A stretch of DNA of 64,000 bases from NCBI RefSeq assembly GCF_001270265.1, contig NZ_LGAP01000006.1:1-64000 (forward strand), in the 5' to 3' direction. Below the pieces are notes generated by a model. It made no database searches, was not told the origin of the DNA, and saw nothing but the letters and a program-made list of their open reading frames with translations. Position 1 is the first letter of the stretch. The number at the start of each line of letters is the position of its first letter. Position numbers and translations under genes: made by a program. Below, in pieces: positions 42,948 through 52,577 of the stretch. This DNA comes from Ensifer adhaerens (GTDB taxonomy: Bacteria; Pseudomonadota; Alphaproteobacteria; Rhizobiales; Rhizobiaceae).

Positions 42948-43907
42948 ATGGCCGAGAACGCCGTGCAGCGGGAGACCGTTCTTTCGCTTCGCGAAACCAT
43001 AGCCAGGATCGAGAACCGTAGGCTTCCAGGGGTCGTGAAGGCGGTCAAGGCGGCCGATCCCGCAGGCTTTCGGCGCAAGGAAGAAGGTAGTCAGACATCC
43101 GGCCGCAAGGTCCTGCCGCTCGGCATTCCCGAACTCGACGATATCCTCGAGGGCGGGCTGCCGCTCGAAGGCATGACGGAGATCCGCAATTCCGAGACGC
43201 GCGATGCCGGCGCTGCCGCCGGTTTTGCAACCGCGCTCAGCGCCCTCTGTCAGCAGGCGCGCCGGCAAACGGGCGATGTCGGGGCCCCGGTTCTGTGGAT
43301 CAGCCAGTCGCTCGCCTCGACCGAGGCCGGCCTGCCCTATGGCCTTGGTCTCAAGGCTTACGGGCTCGACATTCGAAGCCTGATCCTCAGCCTGCCACGC
43401 ACGGTCAAGGACGCGCTCTGGATCGCCGAGACGGCGCTTTCCGTCCCGGTCTTCTGTGCCGTCATTCTCGAAATTCGCGGCAATCCGGCATCGCTGGCCT
43501 TGAGTGAAAGCCGGCGCCTGCATGTTCGCGCCCGCGCCGGGCGCATTCCTCTTCTGCTTCTGCGCCAGTCCGGCCACGAGGAGGCGAGCAGCGCCTTCTT
43601 CCGGCTTCATATTGAACCGGCGCCCGCCCGCGAGCGCCCCCTCCCTGACGGTTCGATGCTTTGCGGCAGCATCGGCCACCCCGTCTTTCACGTCATTGCC
43701 GAAAAAAGCAGGTCTCCTGCTCCCGTCGGCCTCTTCCTGGAGTGGAACCCCCATGACCGCCGCTTTTACCCCGTCGAGCCCCTACCAGCCGCTGCTGCGG
43801 CAGACCCAGAGCCAGCGCATTCTATCGCTCGACTTTCCGCATCTTCCGGCCGACCGGGTGGCGCGGATACGCTGGGGCACCTCCTGGCTTTCCCGCGGGC
43901 GTCCTGA
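42948..43907 (+). CDS. imuA: ImuA-family mutasome protein
   Basis: A 319-residue RecA-like accessory protein of the damage-induced mutagenesis cassette. It has the SulA/RecA-like core (LPLGIPELDDILEGGLPLEG, then APVLWISQSLASTEAGLPYG) but no Walker A Lys motif. The start at 42948 follows the SOS box; a TTG 9 bp upstream is possible. The last 155 bp overlap imuB in another frame. ImuA is thought to help recruit the ImuB-DnaE2 polymerase; the role here is from family knowledge. Confidence 0.87.
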   Translation: MAENAVQRETVLSLRETIARIENRRLPGVVKAVKAADPAGFRRKEEGSQTSGRKVLPLGIPELDDILEGGLPLEGMTEIRNSETRDAGAAAGFATALSALCQQARRQTGDVGAPVLWISQSLASTEAGLPYGLGLKAYGLDIRSLILSLPRTVKDALWIAETALSVPVFCAVILEIRGNPASLALSESRRLHVRARAGRIPLLLLRQSGHEEASSAFFRLHIEPAPARERPLPDGSMLCGSIGHPVFHVIAEKSRSPAPVGLFLEWNPHDRRFYPVEPLPAAAAADPEPAHSIARLSASSGRPGGADTLGHLLAFPRAS

Positions 43908-45375
43908 TCATCCGCCTGTCGTCTTTGCCGACCGGGTCAGAAATGCGATGCGCCTCGTTGCGCTCGATGGCCTTGCCGAAAAGTTAGGATTCCAATTGGG
44001 TCAGGGCGTTGCCGAAGCGCGGGCCATGTGTCCTGATGTCGATGTGCTGCCCGCCGACCGGGCGGCGGATCGCGCCCTTCTCGAAGGGCTTGCGGACTGG
44101 TGCAGCCGCTATACGCCGCTGGTGGCGCTCGACGGCGAAAGCGGCCTTTATCTCGATATTACCGGCTGCGCCCATCTTCTCGGTGGCGAGAAATCGCTTC
44201 TCGACGATCTTTTGGCCCGGCTCTTCCATCTCGGTATCGAGGCGCGTGCGGCGATCTCGTCTTCGGCAGGGCTCTCCTGGGCGGTGGCGCGCTTCGGCTC
44301 GCAAAGCGTGATCGCTCCGGAGGAAGCCGCGCGCGTGCTTGCGCCGTTGCCGATGGCGGCCCTCAGGCTTGCGACCGACACGATCGAGACGCTTGGCCGG
44401 GTCGGCCTCAAGCAGGTCGGCGACATCATCGAGGCGCCGCGCGCGCCGCTTGCCCGCCGCTTCGGATCCACCCTGCTTCTGCGCCTCGATCAGGCCATGG
44501 GGCTGGAGGACGAACCGCTTTCGCCGCGGCTTGCCGTTGCCAGCCTCTCGGCCGAGCGGCGGCTTTCCGAGCCGGTCCAGGGCGAGGACGACATTCTCGG
44601 CCTGACGCAGGAGTTGGCAGCAAGGCTGAAGCCGGAGCTGGAAAAGCGCGGCGAAGGCGGACGGCTGTTCGAACTCCTGCTGTTTCGTGTCGACGGCAGG
44701 GTCTTTCGCATCACCGCCGGAACGTCCTCGCCGTTGATTGAACCGGGCCGCATTGCCGGCCTTTTCCGCGAGCGGCTGCAGGCGGTGCACGAGGATCTCG
44801 ATGCCGGTTTCGGCTTCGAGATCCTGCGGCTGTCGGTTCCCAAGAGCGAAAAATACGAGGTAATGCAGGAGGATTTTTCCGGCACGCCGGATCGGCAGCG
44901 ACCGCTTGCCGCCTTTGCCGACAGGGTCATGGCGCGGCTGGGCGCGGAAAGCCTGTTTCTGCCCGTCCTGTCGCAGAGCCACGTGCCGGAGCGTGCCGCC
45001 GTCTTTCAGCCGCTTGCCGATGTGGAGATGCTGAAGACGGTCGAGGAAGCCGCTTCCGCTGTTCCGGCCAACCTGCTGGTGGCTTCCGTTCGGCCGCAGC
45101 GGCTGTTTCAAAGTCCGGAACCGGTGGAGGCGGTGGCCGAGGTGCCGGAGGGGCCACCCAGAAGCTTTCGCTGGCGGCGGAGCCTCCATCGCATCGCGCG
45201 CGCCGAAGGCCCGGAACGGATCGCGGCCGAATGGTGGGTCGATGGCGAAAAGGCGGCCGAGCGGGATTATTTCCGGGTGGAGGATGAAAGAGGCCGGCGG
45301 TTCTGGCTGTTTCGAGAGGGGCATTATGGCGGGCCGACGCAGCCGCGCTGGTTCATGCATGGGGTCTTCGCATGA
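43753..45375 (+). CDS. imuB: ImuB, Y-family polymerase-like mutasome protein
   Basis: A 540-residue inactive Y-family polymerase homologue that links DnaE2 to the sliding clamp. The N-terminal strand reads [20 protein letters not shown], without the VDMDAFF acidic motif of active enzymes. The fingers/palm ([20 protein letters not shown]) and little-finger-like region follow. The ATG at 43753 is the last one before the first core strand, so a 155-bp overlap with imuA appears real. The stop overlaps the dnaE2 start as ATGA. Confidence 0.9.
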   Translation: MTAAFTPSSPYQPLLRQTQSQRILSLDFPHLPADRVARIRWGTSWLSRGRPDHPPVVFADRVRNAMRLVALDGLAEKLGFQLGQGVAEARAMCPDVDVLPADRAADRALLEGLADWCSRYTPLVALDGESGLYLDITGCAHLLGGEKSLLDDLLARLFHLGIEARAAISSSAGLSWAVARFGSQSVIAPEEAARVLAPLPMAALRLATDTIETLGRVGLKQVGDIIEAPRAPLARRFGSTLLLRLDQAMGLEDEPLSPRLAVASLSAERRLSEPVQGEDDILGLTQELAARLKPELEKRGEGGRLFELLLFRVDGRVFRITAGTSSPLIEPGRIAGLFRERLQAVHEDLDAGFGFEILRLSVPKSEKYEVMQEDFSGTPDRQRPLAAFADRVMARLGAESLFLPVLSQSHVPERAAVFQPLADVEMLKTVEEAASAVPANLLVASVRPQRLFQSPEPVEAVAEVPEGPPRSFRWRRSLHRIARAEGPERIAAEWWVDGEKAAERDYFRVEDERGRRFWLFREGHYGGPTQPRWFMHGVFA

Positions 45376-48300
45376 GCACGCCCTATTTCGAGATCGGCGC
45401 CTGGTCGAATTTCTCCTTCCTTGAAGGGGCGTCGCATCCGGGCGAAATGATCGTTGCCGCCAGCCGCCTTGGCATCTCCGGTCTCGGCGTTGCCGATCGC
45501 AATACGGTGGCGGGCGTGGTCCGCGCCCATGCGCAGGCGAAGGTGGAGGGGTTTTCCTTCCAGCCCGGCGCCCGGCTTTGCTTTGCCGAGGATATTCCGG
45601 ATGTGCTCGCCTATCCGCGCAACCGTCGAGGCTGGGGCAATCTCTGCCGCATGCTCAGCGCCGGGAACCTTAGGGCGACAAAAGGCGACTGCACGCTCTA
45701 TGAGGCCGATCTTGTCGAGTGGGGTGACGATATCCTCATTGCCGTCCTGCCCGATCCGGTGATCGGTGCGCCGGAGGCCAGCAATCTTGCGGCGTTTCTC
45801 AAGCGGCTGAAGCCGCATTTTGCCGACCGGCTCTATCTGGCGCTGGTGCCGCGCTATGACGGGTTCGATCAGCTTGTCTTTGCCGGGCTTGCGACCATCG
45901 CCCGCAACACGGGCACGAGGCTGATCGCCACCAACAGCCCGTTGTTTCACGAGCCGGCGCGTCGACCGCTGGCCGATATCGTCACCGCCATCCGCGAGCA
46001 TGTGACGGTGGCGCAGGCGGGGTTCCGGCTTCAGGCCAATGCCGAACGCCATCTGAAACCGCCGGCGGAAATGGCGCGCATCTTTCGCGACTATCCCGAG
46101 GCGATCGCCAATACCGGGCATTTTTTCCGCCGGTTGAATTTCAACCTCCTGGAACTCGAATACCAATATCCCGACGAGAGTTTTGCAGGCGAGACGACGA
46201 CGCAGACCCTCAGGCGGTTGACGATGGAAGGCGCCCATCGGCGCTATCCCGGCGGCATTCCCGAGAAGGTCTCGACCCAGATCGAATACGAACTCGATCT
46301 GATCGCCAGCAAGCGCTACGAGCCCTATTTCCTCACCGTGCGCAACATCATGGAATATGCGCGAAGCGTCGATATTCTCTGCCAGGGGCGTGGGTCGGCG
46401 GCGAATTCGACGGTCTGTTACTGCCTTGCCATCACCGAGGTCGATCCGCTTTCGACGACCCTGCTCTTCGACCGCTTCCTCTCGACCGAGCGTGACGAGC
46501 CGCCGGATATCGACGTTGATTTCGAGCACGAGAAGCGGGAAGAGGTCATCCAGCATATCTATAGGACCTACGGCAAGGAGCATGCGGGCTTGACCGCCGC
46601 CGTCATCAGCTACCGGGCGCGGTCGGCCGGGCGCGAAACGGCAAAGGCCTTCGGATTTTCGGAGGACGTGCAGTCGGCGCTTGCCGGTTCGGTCTGGGGT
46701 TGGTCGGCCGCCGATCTGTCGGAGCGGGAAGCCAAGGCCGCCGGGCTTGATGTTAAGGATCCGACGACGGTGCGGGTACTGGACTACGCCACTGCGCTGA
46801 TGAGTTTTCCCCGCCATCTCTCCCAGCATGTCGGCGGTTTCGTCATCACCCGCGACCGGCTCGACGAGGGGGGTCCGATCATGAACACGGCGATGCCCGA
46901 CCGCTACATGATCGAATGGGACAAGGACGACCTCGATACGCTGAAGATCCTGAAGATCGACGTACTGGCGCTCGGCATGCTGACCTGTATCGCCAGAGCC
47001 TTCAAGCTTCTCGATCGGCATTATGGCGTCACAAAAGATCTGCACACGCTGTTCAAGGATGAGCAGAAGGCCGTCTACGACATGATCTGCCGGGCCGATA
47101 CGATCGGCGTCTTCCAGATCGAAAGCCGGGCGCAGATGAGCATGCTGCCGCGCCTCAGGCCTAAAAAATTCTATGATCTCGTCATCGAGGTGGCGATCGT
47201 TCGGCCGGGACCGATCCAGGGCAACATGGTGCATCCCTACCTGAAGCGGCGGGAGCAGCATGATCTCAACATACCCATCGAATACCCGAGCAAGGAACTG
47301 GAAGTGGTTCTGGAGCGGACCCTGGGCGTGCCGCTGTTCCAGGAGCAGGCAATGCAGATCGCCATCACTGCGGCAAATTTTACGCCCGGCGAGGCCGATC
47401 AGCTCAGGCGGGCGATGGCGACTTTCAAACGCACCGGCACCATTCATACCTTCAAGCAGAAAATGATCGATGGGATGGTTCGGAACGATTATCCGCTCGA
47501 GTTTGCCGAACGTTGCTTCAAACAGATCGAAGGCTTTGGCGAATACGGCTTTCCGGAAAGCCACGCCGCTTCCTTCGCGCTGCTCGTCTATGTCTCTTCC
47601 TGGCTGAAGACCTATTATCCCGATGTCTTCTGCGCGGCGCTTCTGAACTCGCAGCCGATGGGTTTCTATGCTCCCGCCCAACTGGTGCGGGACGCACGCG
47701 AACATGGGGTGCGGGTGCTGCCGGTCGATATCAACCATTCGGACTGGGATTCGGACCTCGAAAAAGGTGGGCATGATCGTGGTGCGGTGGAGCCGCGCCA
47801 TCGGGACATGCTGGATGTGATCAAGACGAAAAAGGCCATCCGCCTCGGCTTCAGCCGGGTCAAGGGCCTCAGGGAAGAGGAGATCGTGAGCAAGCTCGTC
47901 GCCCATCGCGGTTCCGGCTATACCTCGGTTCGCGATCTCTGGCTGCGTTCGGGACTGCCGCGCTCGGTGTTGGAGAAACTCGCCGATGCAGATGCGTTTC
48001 GCTCGATTGGCCTCGATCGTCGCAACGCGCTTTGGGCGGTAAAGGCGCTGGACGAGAAAAGCGCTGCCGAGCGGCTGCCGCTCTTCGAGCAGGCGACGCA
48101 GGACGAATTCCAGCTGGAGCCGGCGGTTTCGCTGCCGGTGATGCCGGAAGGCGAGCAGGTCATCAATGATTACCGCTATCTCTCCTTCTCGCTGAAGGCA
48201 CATCCGGTTTCCTTCCTGCGGACGGAGCTTTCGGCTCAGGGCCTGGTCGAAAGCCGTGCGCTCGCCACGGCACCCGTTGGCCGTAGAGTGACGGTCGCCG

Positions 48301-48728
48301 GGCTGGTGCTCGTTCGCCAACGTCCAGGCTCGGCCAAGGGCGTGATCTTCATGACGATCGAGGACGAGACCGGGGTTGCCAACGCCATCGTCTGGCCGAA
48401 GGTCTTCGAAAAATACCGGCCGGTGATCATGGGTGCGCGTCTCGTCAAGATCCGCGGCCGGCTCCAGCGCGAAAGCGAGGTCATCCATGTGGTGGCGGAA
48501 TATATCGAGGACATGACCCCGATGCTCGGGTTGTTGCGCAAGGAGGTTCGACACTTCGGCGCCAACGATCGTGCTGACGAGGTGCTGCGACCAACAGCCG
48601 ACGCACGCGAGAAGAAGGTGCTCAAGGAGCTGCGCCTGGCGGCTGCCCGCCGTGCCGCCGGTGCCGATCACCAGGCCGTCGCGACCGAAGTTGCCGACGT
48701 GATGCCGAAAGGCCGCAACTTTCATTGA
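45372..48728 (+). CDS. dnaE2: Error-prone DNA polymerase III alpha subunit DnaE2
   Basis: A 1118-residue C-family translesion polymerase. The PHP domain is at the N-terminus ([15 protein letters not shown]; its metal residues are not all as in DnaE1). The catalytic acids are in [15 protein letters not shown] (about 375-390) with the conserved [14 protein letters not shown] just before and [15 protein letters not shown] later. The helix-hairpin-helix and OB-fold ([15 protein letters not shown]) are near the C-terminus. It is last in the SOS-controlled imuA-imuB-dnaE2 operon. Confidence 0.97.
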   Translation: MSTPYFEIGAWSNFSFLEGASHPGEMIVAASRLGISGLGVADRNTVAGVVRAHAQAKVEGFSFQPGARLCFAEDIPDVLAYPRNRRGWGNLCRMLSAGNLRATKGDCTLYEADLVEWGDDILIAVLPDPVIGAPEASNLAAFLKRLKPHFADRLYLALVPRYDGFDQLVFAGLATIARNTGTRLIATNSPLFHEPARRPLADIVTAIREHVTVAQAGFRLQANAERHLKPPAEMARIFRDYPEAIANTGHFFRRLNFNLLELEYQYPDESFAGETTTQTLRRLTMEGAHRRYPGGIPEKVSTQIEYELDLIASKRYEPYFLTVRNIMEYARSVDILCQGRGSAANSTVCYCLAITEVDPLSTTLLFDRFLSTERDEPPDIDVDFEHEKREEVIQHIYRTYGKEHAGLTAAVISYRARSAGRETAKAFGFSEDVQSALAGSVWGWSAADLSEREAKAAGLDVKDPTTVRVLDYATALMSFPRHLSQHVGGFVITRDRLDEGGPIMNTAMPDRYMIEWDKDDLDTLKILKIDVLALGMLTCIARAFKLLDRHYGVTKDLHTLFKDEQKAVYDMICRADTIGVFQIESRAQMSMLPRLRPKKFYDLVIEVAIVRPGPIQGNMVHPYLKRREQHDLNIPIEYPSKELEVVLERTLGVPLFQEQAMQIAITAANFTPGEADQLRRAMATFKRTGTIHTFKQKMIDGMVRNDYPLEFAERCFKQIEGFGEYGFPESHAASFALLVYVSSWLKTYYPDVFCAALLNSQPMGFYAPAQLVRDAREHGVRVLPVDINHSDWDSDLEKGGHDRGAVEPRHRDMLDVIKTKKAIRLGFSRVKGLREEEIVSKLVAHRGSGYTSVRDLWLRSGLPRSVLEKLADADAFRSIGLDRRNALWAVKALDEKSAAERLPLFEQATQDEFQLEPAVSLPVMPEGEQVINDYRYLSFSLKAHPVSFLRTELSAQGLVESRALATAPVGRRVTVAGLVLVRQRPGSAKGVIFMTIEDETGVANAIVWPKVFEKYRPVIMGARLVKIRGRLQRESEVIHVVAEYIEDMTPMLGLLRKEVRHFGANDRADEVLRPTADAREKKVLKELRLAAARRAAGADHQAVATEVADVMPKGRNFH

Positions 48729-48983
48729 CGGACAGGCACGGTGGGGTCGGCATGGCTTCGAAGACCCGGCCTCCCATGCCCATTTCGTAGATCGCGCTTT
48801 CGAGGCCCGCATTGCCGGGTCGGGTTTCGGCCGCTCGCTTTCGGCTTCCTTCAACAGGCAGAACCTGGCCGCGGGACTGTGTAAAAATGTCGCAGTTTCC
48901 TGCGGCGGTTACGGCGAAATCCACAGGAAGATAGGTCATCAACGCTGAGCTAATATTATGAAAATGCGATGTTTTTTGTCATG

Positions 48984-49000
48984 TTTAGATTCGTTCTAAT
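48984..49000 (+). promoter_or_regulatory. Irr-type iron control element (ICE) before bfd-bfr
   Basis: TTTAGAT-TCG-TTCTAAT matches the ICE consensus TTTAGAA-N3-TTCTAAA at 12 of 14 defined positions. It lies 33 bp before the candidate -35 box. In Rhizobiales, Irr binds such sites and represses iron-storage genes when iron is scarce, fitting a bacterioferritin operon. Confidence 0.7.
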
Positions 49001-49032
49001 CAGCGTACAACTTCCGCTCGCGGAGTTTTTTG

Positions 49033-49061
49033 TTGACAATAAATATCCTCTTTTGCTTTAT
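49033..49061 (+). promoter_or_regulatory. Strong sigma-70-type promoter of bfd-bfr
   Basis: TTGACA (49033-49038), a 17-bp spacer and CTTTAT (49056-49061). Transcription would start near 49068, leaving a ~33-nt leader before bfd. The rest of the 372-bp gap from dnaE2 (48729-48960) holds no gene I can support. Confidence 0.75.
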
Positions 49062-49100
49062 GAGCGAATTCAGGGCGTTGCGTTTCACAGGCAAGACGAC

Positions 49101-49412
49101 ATGCTGGTTTGCAGCTGCAATTTCATCACGGAAAAAGAGATCGAGGATACGATCGTAAGCCTCCTCGACGAGGACTGTTGGCAGCTGATCGTGCCGGCGA
49201 AAGTCTATCACGCGATGGAAAAACGCGGCCGCTGCTGCGGTTGTTTCCCCAACGTCGTCGACATCATCATCCGTACCACCGAGCAATATCACGGCCGTCG
49301 CGACTCGACGGACGTCGAGATATTTGATTTCATGGCCCGTCTCAAACAGTTTCATGAAGACAACCGGAGGGCGGATCTTGAAAGGCGACAAAAAGGTCAT
49401 CGAGCAGCTTAA
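49101..49412 (+). CDS. bfd: Bacterioferritin-associated ferredoxin
   Basis: A 103-residue [2Fe-2S] protein of the BFD family that reduces the core of bacterioferritin to release iron. The four cysteines are seen as [17 protein letters not shown] and [16 protein letters not shown]. The ATG at 49101 gives the family start; an extension to 48969 would run through the promoter. It is longer than E. coli Bfd (64 aa), with a basic C-terminal tail that overlaps the bfr start by 35 bp. Confidence 0.93.
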   Translation: MLVCSCNFITEKEIEDTIVSLLDEDCWQLIVPAKVYHAMEKRGRCCGCFPNVVDIIIRTTEQYHGRRDSTDVEIFDFMARLKQFHEDNRRADLERRQKGHRAA

Positions 49413-49869
49413 CGAAGCGCTCTATCTCGAACTCGGTGCCGTCAATCAGTACTGGCTGCATTTCCGCCTGCTTGAAGATTGGGGCTATACGCTCCTGGCC
49501 AAGAAGGAACGTGCCGAGTCGATCGAAGAGATGCACCATGCCGACAAGCTCGTCGCGCGCATCATCTTCCTCGAAGGTCATCCGAACCTGCAGACGGTCG
49601 GTCCGCTGCGCATCGGCCAGAATGTCAAGGAAGTGCTGAAGGCGGATCTTGCCGGCGAATACGACGCCCGCACGGCCTACAAGAAATCACGCGACATCTG
49701 TCATGACGCCGGAGACTACGTCTCCATGAAGCTCTTCGAAGAGCTGCTCGCCGACGAGGAGGGCCACATCGACTTCCTCGAAACCCAACTCGACCTGCTC
49801 GAGAAGATCGGCGAAGAGAAGTACGGCCAGCTCAATGCCGCGCCGGCCAACGAAGCCGAACCCGACTGA
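49378..49869 (+). CDS. bfr: Bacterioferritin
   Basis: A 163-residue haem-containing ferritin for iron storage. The first helix reads [20 protein letters not shown] with the ferroxidase Glu; the haem-ligand Met is in [20 protein letters not shown]; and [15 protein letters not shown] holds the later ferroxidase ligands. The start is TTG at 49378, encoding the usual MKGDKKVIE, with GGAGGGCGGATC before it. The first 35 bp overlap the end of bfd, so translation is coupled. A terminator follows. Confidence 0.95.
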   Translation: MKGDKKVIEQLNEALYLELGAVNQYWLHFRLLEDWGYTLLAKKERAESIEEMHHADKLVARIIFLEGHPNLQTVGPLRIGQNVKEVLKADLAGEYDARTAYKKSRDICHDAGDYVSMKLFEELLADEEGHIDFLETQLDLLEKIGEEKYGQLNAAPANEAEPD

Positions 49870-50403
49870 GCCCTTGCTCCATTCACATGAAAAGGCCGCC
49901 GATCACCTCGGCGGCCTTTTTCGTTTCCGAGCTTCAAGCCCCGGTGCGACGGCAAGTCCGACATTCACCAAGGCCTGTCCTTGGCTGCTCGAAGGTGGAG
50001 GTCCGTCATTCCGCGGCATGTCGCGCCGTTGCCTTCCGCGTACGTTGCCCGTACCGACAACTATCCCTCTCGTCGATCGCATTCGCCGACGCGTGCAAAC
50101 CCCATCGGCACCATAGCAGGGAGAGGTTCCGGAAGTGCAGCGCCCGGTCGGCCCCCGGGGCGAAACGGCAGCCCAGGCAACGCCGTTGAGGGCGGTTCCT
50201 AAAGCATGACGCGCAAGCGTGCGCAGCGGTTTTGCGATCACGACATATGCAAAAGCATGAGCCCAAGGCGCAGCAAACGAATCTCAGAGATCGCCGAGCC
50301 TTTAGAGCATTTCCAGGAAAAGTGCGAAGCGGTTTTCCGTCAGGAAATGCGTAAAAACAAAGAGATAGAGCGTTTCTGCGACTCCGTCTAAACCGGAAAC
50401 GCT
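49870..50403. other. Intergenic region after bfr
   Basis: 534 bp without a supported gene. It contains the bfr terminator, then about 275 bp (49925-50199) in which I see no motif, repeat or convincing small frame, and then the family-2 repeat at 50200-50406. Confidence 0.5.
49891..49921 (+). terminator. Terminator of bfd-bfr
   Basis: A perfect 12-bp stem AAAGGCCGCCGA (49891-49902) with TCGGCGGCCTTT (49908-49919), loop TCACC, then further T residues. Confidence 0.93.
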
Positions 50404-50406
50404 CTA
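50200..50406. repeat. Dispersed intergenic repeat, family 2, copy 3 (three modules)
   Basis: The reverse order of copy 1: module C (AAAGCATGACGCGCAAGCGT, GCGGTTTTGCGATCACGACA), module B (AGAGCATTTCCAGGAAAAGT, GCGGTTTTCCGTCAGGAAAT, GCGTAAAAACAAAGAGATAG), and module A (AGAGCGTTTCTGCGACTCCG, GGAAACGCTCTAG). It ends in the UAG stop codon of rppH on the minus strand. Confidence 0.88.
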
Positions 50407-50931
50407 GGGTGCCAGGTGGGCGAAGGCGGCGACGACGTCCTCATAAACCTTGCGCTTAAACGACACGATCATCTCCGGCAGGTCGCGCATCGGCTTCCAT
50501 TCCCAGGCGTCGAATTCCGGCTCGTGGCCGCCGGGTGGCGGGTTGATGGCGATTTCGTTCTCGTCGCCTTCGAAGCGGAAAGCGTACCAGCGCTGTGTCT
50601 GGCCGCGATACTTGCCCTTGAGGCCGATGCCGATCAGATGCGCCGGCAGGTCATAATTGATCCAGCCCGGCGCTTCGGCCAGCAGCGAGACCGTGCGCAT
50701 GCCGGTCTCTTCATAGAGTTCGCGATAGGCGGCCTTCAGCGGGTCCTCGCCCTTGTCGATTCCGCCCTGCGGCATCTGCCATTGTTGCGGCGAGCCGTCA
50801 TATTCGGAGTTGTCGACGGCAATCCGGTGGCCGGCCCAGACGAGGCCGGCGCGGTTCAGCACCATGACGCCGACACAGGGGCGATAGGGCAGGTCTTCCG
50901 GCCGCAGGTTCTTGTCGTTGTGTTTGCTCAT
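50404..50931 (-). CDS. rppH: RNA pyrophosphohydrolase
   Basis: A 175-residue Nudix enzyme that removes pyrophosphate from 5' triphosphate RNA ends and starts mRNA decay. The Nudix box is [20 protein letters not shown] followed by [26 protein letters not shown] and the C-terminal [17 protein letters not shown] are also typical. It begins [20 protein letters not shown]. The stop is in a family-2 repeat. The 291-bp gap upstream to the deacetylase contains a degenerate family-3-like stretch at about 51099-51170. Confidence 0.94.
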   Translation of the reverse strand: MSKHNDKNLRPEDLPYRPCVGVMVLNRAGLVWAGHRIAVDNSEYDGSPQQWQMPQGGIDKGEDPLKAAYRELYEETGMRTVSLLAEAPGWINYDLPAHLIGIGLKGKYRGQTQRWYAFRFEGDENEIAINPPPGGHEPEFDAWEWKPMRDLPEMIVSFKRKVYEDVVAAFAHLAP

Positions 50932-51222
50932 CCGCTGTCCTCTCCTGGCTCAAGGCGCAAGGCGCCGCTCGATCACGGTCGAGCGCTGCCCTGAAATGTT
51001 CGACCTGTCGAGATGTCTCATCGCACCCCTGTTCCGGGTCCGCAATGGTTTCGTGCGGTTCGCCCAAGGTGCCGCGCTTCACATATGACGCGCTACGAAT
51101 GCTGCAGCACGTTTGGCGCGCAGCATACTTTTCCCCTTAAGCCAGATTCGATCTAAGCAATTCTCCCGGAGCCGTTCGCTCGCGCCCACTGGCCTGATGG
51201 TGCCGTGAACCGCGCACTTCGC

Positions 51223-52521
51223 CTACTTCTGCTGCGGATCCTTGACAAGCGCCGAGACGCCGACGATCTCTATGCCGCGCCCCTGCGCCTCGCCGGCCCA
51301 TTGCGTGATGGCGGCGACGCTCTCGTCGAAGGCGGAGGCGACGCCGATAGCCGTGCCGTTGCGCCGGGCGATGCGTTCCAGTTCGTCGAGTTTTTTCAGG
51401 ATGGCGCTGCGGCTGAGTTCGCTGTCGACGGTCATGTCGGCAAAGCCGTGCGGAACGTCGAAGGCGCCGGCGAGCTTGCCGGACAGCGATTGCGCCGAGG
51501 TGCCGTCATCGAGGAACAGCACGCCGCGTTTGCCGAGATCGCGCATCACCGGCTCGAGAGCATCGGGATCGGAGAGAAAGCGCCCGCCGAGATAGTTCAT
51601 GATGCCGGTATAGTTGGTGATCTGCGCCATGCTTTTGTGCAGCTCGGCCAGGTTCTTCGTCGCACCGAGCTTCAGACGGAGCGCGTGCGGTCCCGGGTCG
51701 TTGTCGGGATAGTCGAACGGCTCCATCGGGATCTGCAGCAGGATTTCATGGCCGCCGCGCCTTGCCTCCTGCATCCATCGTTGCAGGCTGTTGCCGGCGG
51801 CGGCAAAGGCGAGCGTGACGTCGGGCGGCAGGTCGCGGATGGCTTTCTGCGTGCCGGTCTGGCTGAGCCCAAGGCCGCCGACCACAAGCGCGATGCGGGT
51901 GCCGCGCGCGCCCGACCAGGGGCGGGCATATTGATCCATCGGCCGCAAGCCATCCGCGCCGGTGATCGGCAATCGGCCCTCAGCGCTGTCCTCCAACAGG
52001 TCGTCATTCGGAAGGGAGGCCATGCGCGGGTCCTGGCCGCGTATCGGCCCGACATTGATCAGCGCGGGACCGCTACCGTCGCGCTGGCGCGGCGAGAACT
52101 TGGTGACGGTCGTGCCGTCATTCGTCAGGGTTTCCTCGACATGAGCTCCAGAGAAGGCGGTGCCCGGCTTCAGCGCGCCGCCGCTGGTGTTCGATGATTG
52201 ACCGCTTGTCGGGTTGGGTGTCTTTTCCGCCGTCTGGGCCGTTTCCGGCGAAGCCTCGCCCTGCGTCGAAGCCTGTCTGCGCAATCCATCCGGAGCGATG
52301 GTGTTCCAGGCGGAAAGGCCGATCACGGAAACAGCAAAGATGCCGACAAGGGAATAGCTGAGAAGGCGACGACGGTCGCGTTTGGGCGCGGGCTTTACCC
52401 GGCGGTTCTGGCCAAGGGGGGCATTGAGATCTGTTCCCAAACGGAGCCTCGGTCGACCTGAAGGAGCGTTGCCGGTGAGGGATGCGCCGTCTTTATGAGA
52501 ATCAGCGGTTTCCGGCAGCAC
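51223..52521 (-). CDS. Divergent polysaccharide deacetylase family protein
   Basis: A 432-residue protein with a single membrane anchor (LLSYSLVGIFAVSVIGLSAW, about residues 53-75), a low-complexity Ser/Thr/Pro linker, then a divergent polysaccharide deacetylase domain from about residue 205 (RIALVVGGLGLS, IMNYLGGRFLSDPDALEPVM, FLDDGTSAQ). It resembles the YibQ-type group of envelope proteins; the usual metal-binding HxxxH is not evident, so enzymatic activity is doubtful. It is 56 bp downstream of ctpA, with a terminator-like hairpin between. Confidence 0.85.
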   Translation of the reverse strand: MLPETADSHKDGASLTGNAPSGRPRLRLGTDLNAPLGQNRRVKPAPKRDRRRLLSYSLVGIFAVSVIGLSAWNTIAPDGLRRQASTQGEASPETAQTAEKTPNPTSGQSSNTSGGALKPGTAFSGAHVEETLTNDGTTVTKFSPRQRDGSGPALINVGPIRGQDPRMASLPNDDLLEDSAEGRLPITGADGLRPMDQYARPWSGARGTRIALVVGGLGLSQTGTQKAIRDLPPDVTLAFAAAGNSLQRWMQEARRGGHEILLQIPMEPFDYPDNDPGPHALRLKLGATKNLAELHKSMAQITNYTGIMNYLGGRFLSDPDALEPVMRDLGKRGVLFLDDGTSAQSLSGKLAGAFDVPHGFADMTVDSELSRSAILKKLDELERIARRNGTAIGVASAFDESVAAITQWAGEAQGRGIEIVGVSALVKDPQQK

Positions 52522-52540
52522 CTGCTGCCCACATAGTATA

Positions 52541-52570
52541 AAGGCGCCGGGTTGACCAGCCCGGCGCCTT
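52541..52570 (-). terminator. Hairpin after ctpA
   Basis: A perfect 11-bp stem AAGGCGCCGGG (52541-52551) with CCCGGCGCCTT (52560-52570). Read on the minus strand it is followed by TATACTATG, so it is a terminator with few T or a processing stem between ctpA and the deacetylase gene. Confidence 0.6.
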
Positions 52571-52577
52571 CAATGGC

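Noticed and set aside
45324-48854. A 1176-codon open frame antisense to dnaE2
   Set aside because: It mirrors the codon structure of dnaE2 on the other strand, has no recognisable domain and no ribosome site. In GC-rich genomes the antisense frame of long genes is often open.
49034-49048. RirA iron-rhodo box TGA-N9-TCA over the bfd promoter
   Set aside because: The sequence ends TCC rather than TCA, and the position is explained by the -35 region; the Irr-type site is a better match.
49925-50199. Small frames on both strands between bfr and the family-2 repeat
   Set aside because: All are Arg/Pro/Ser-rich, without ribosome sites or similarity to anything I know.
51099-51170. Fifth full copy of the family-3 repeat
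   Set aside because: Only fragments (TTAAGCC..GATCTAAG and a GCGCGCAGC block) match; too degenerate to call a copy.
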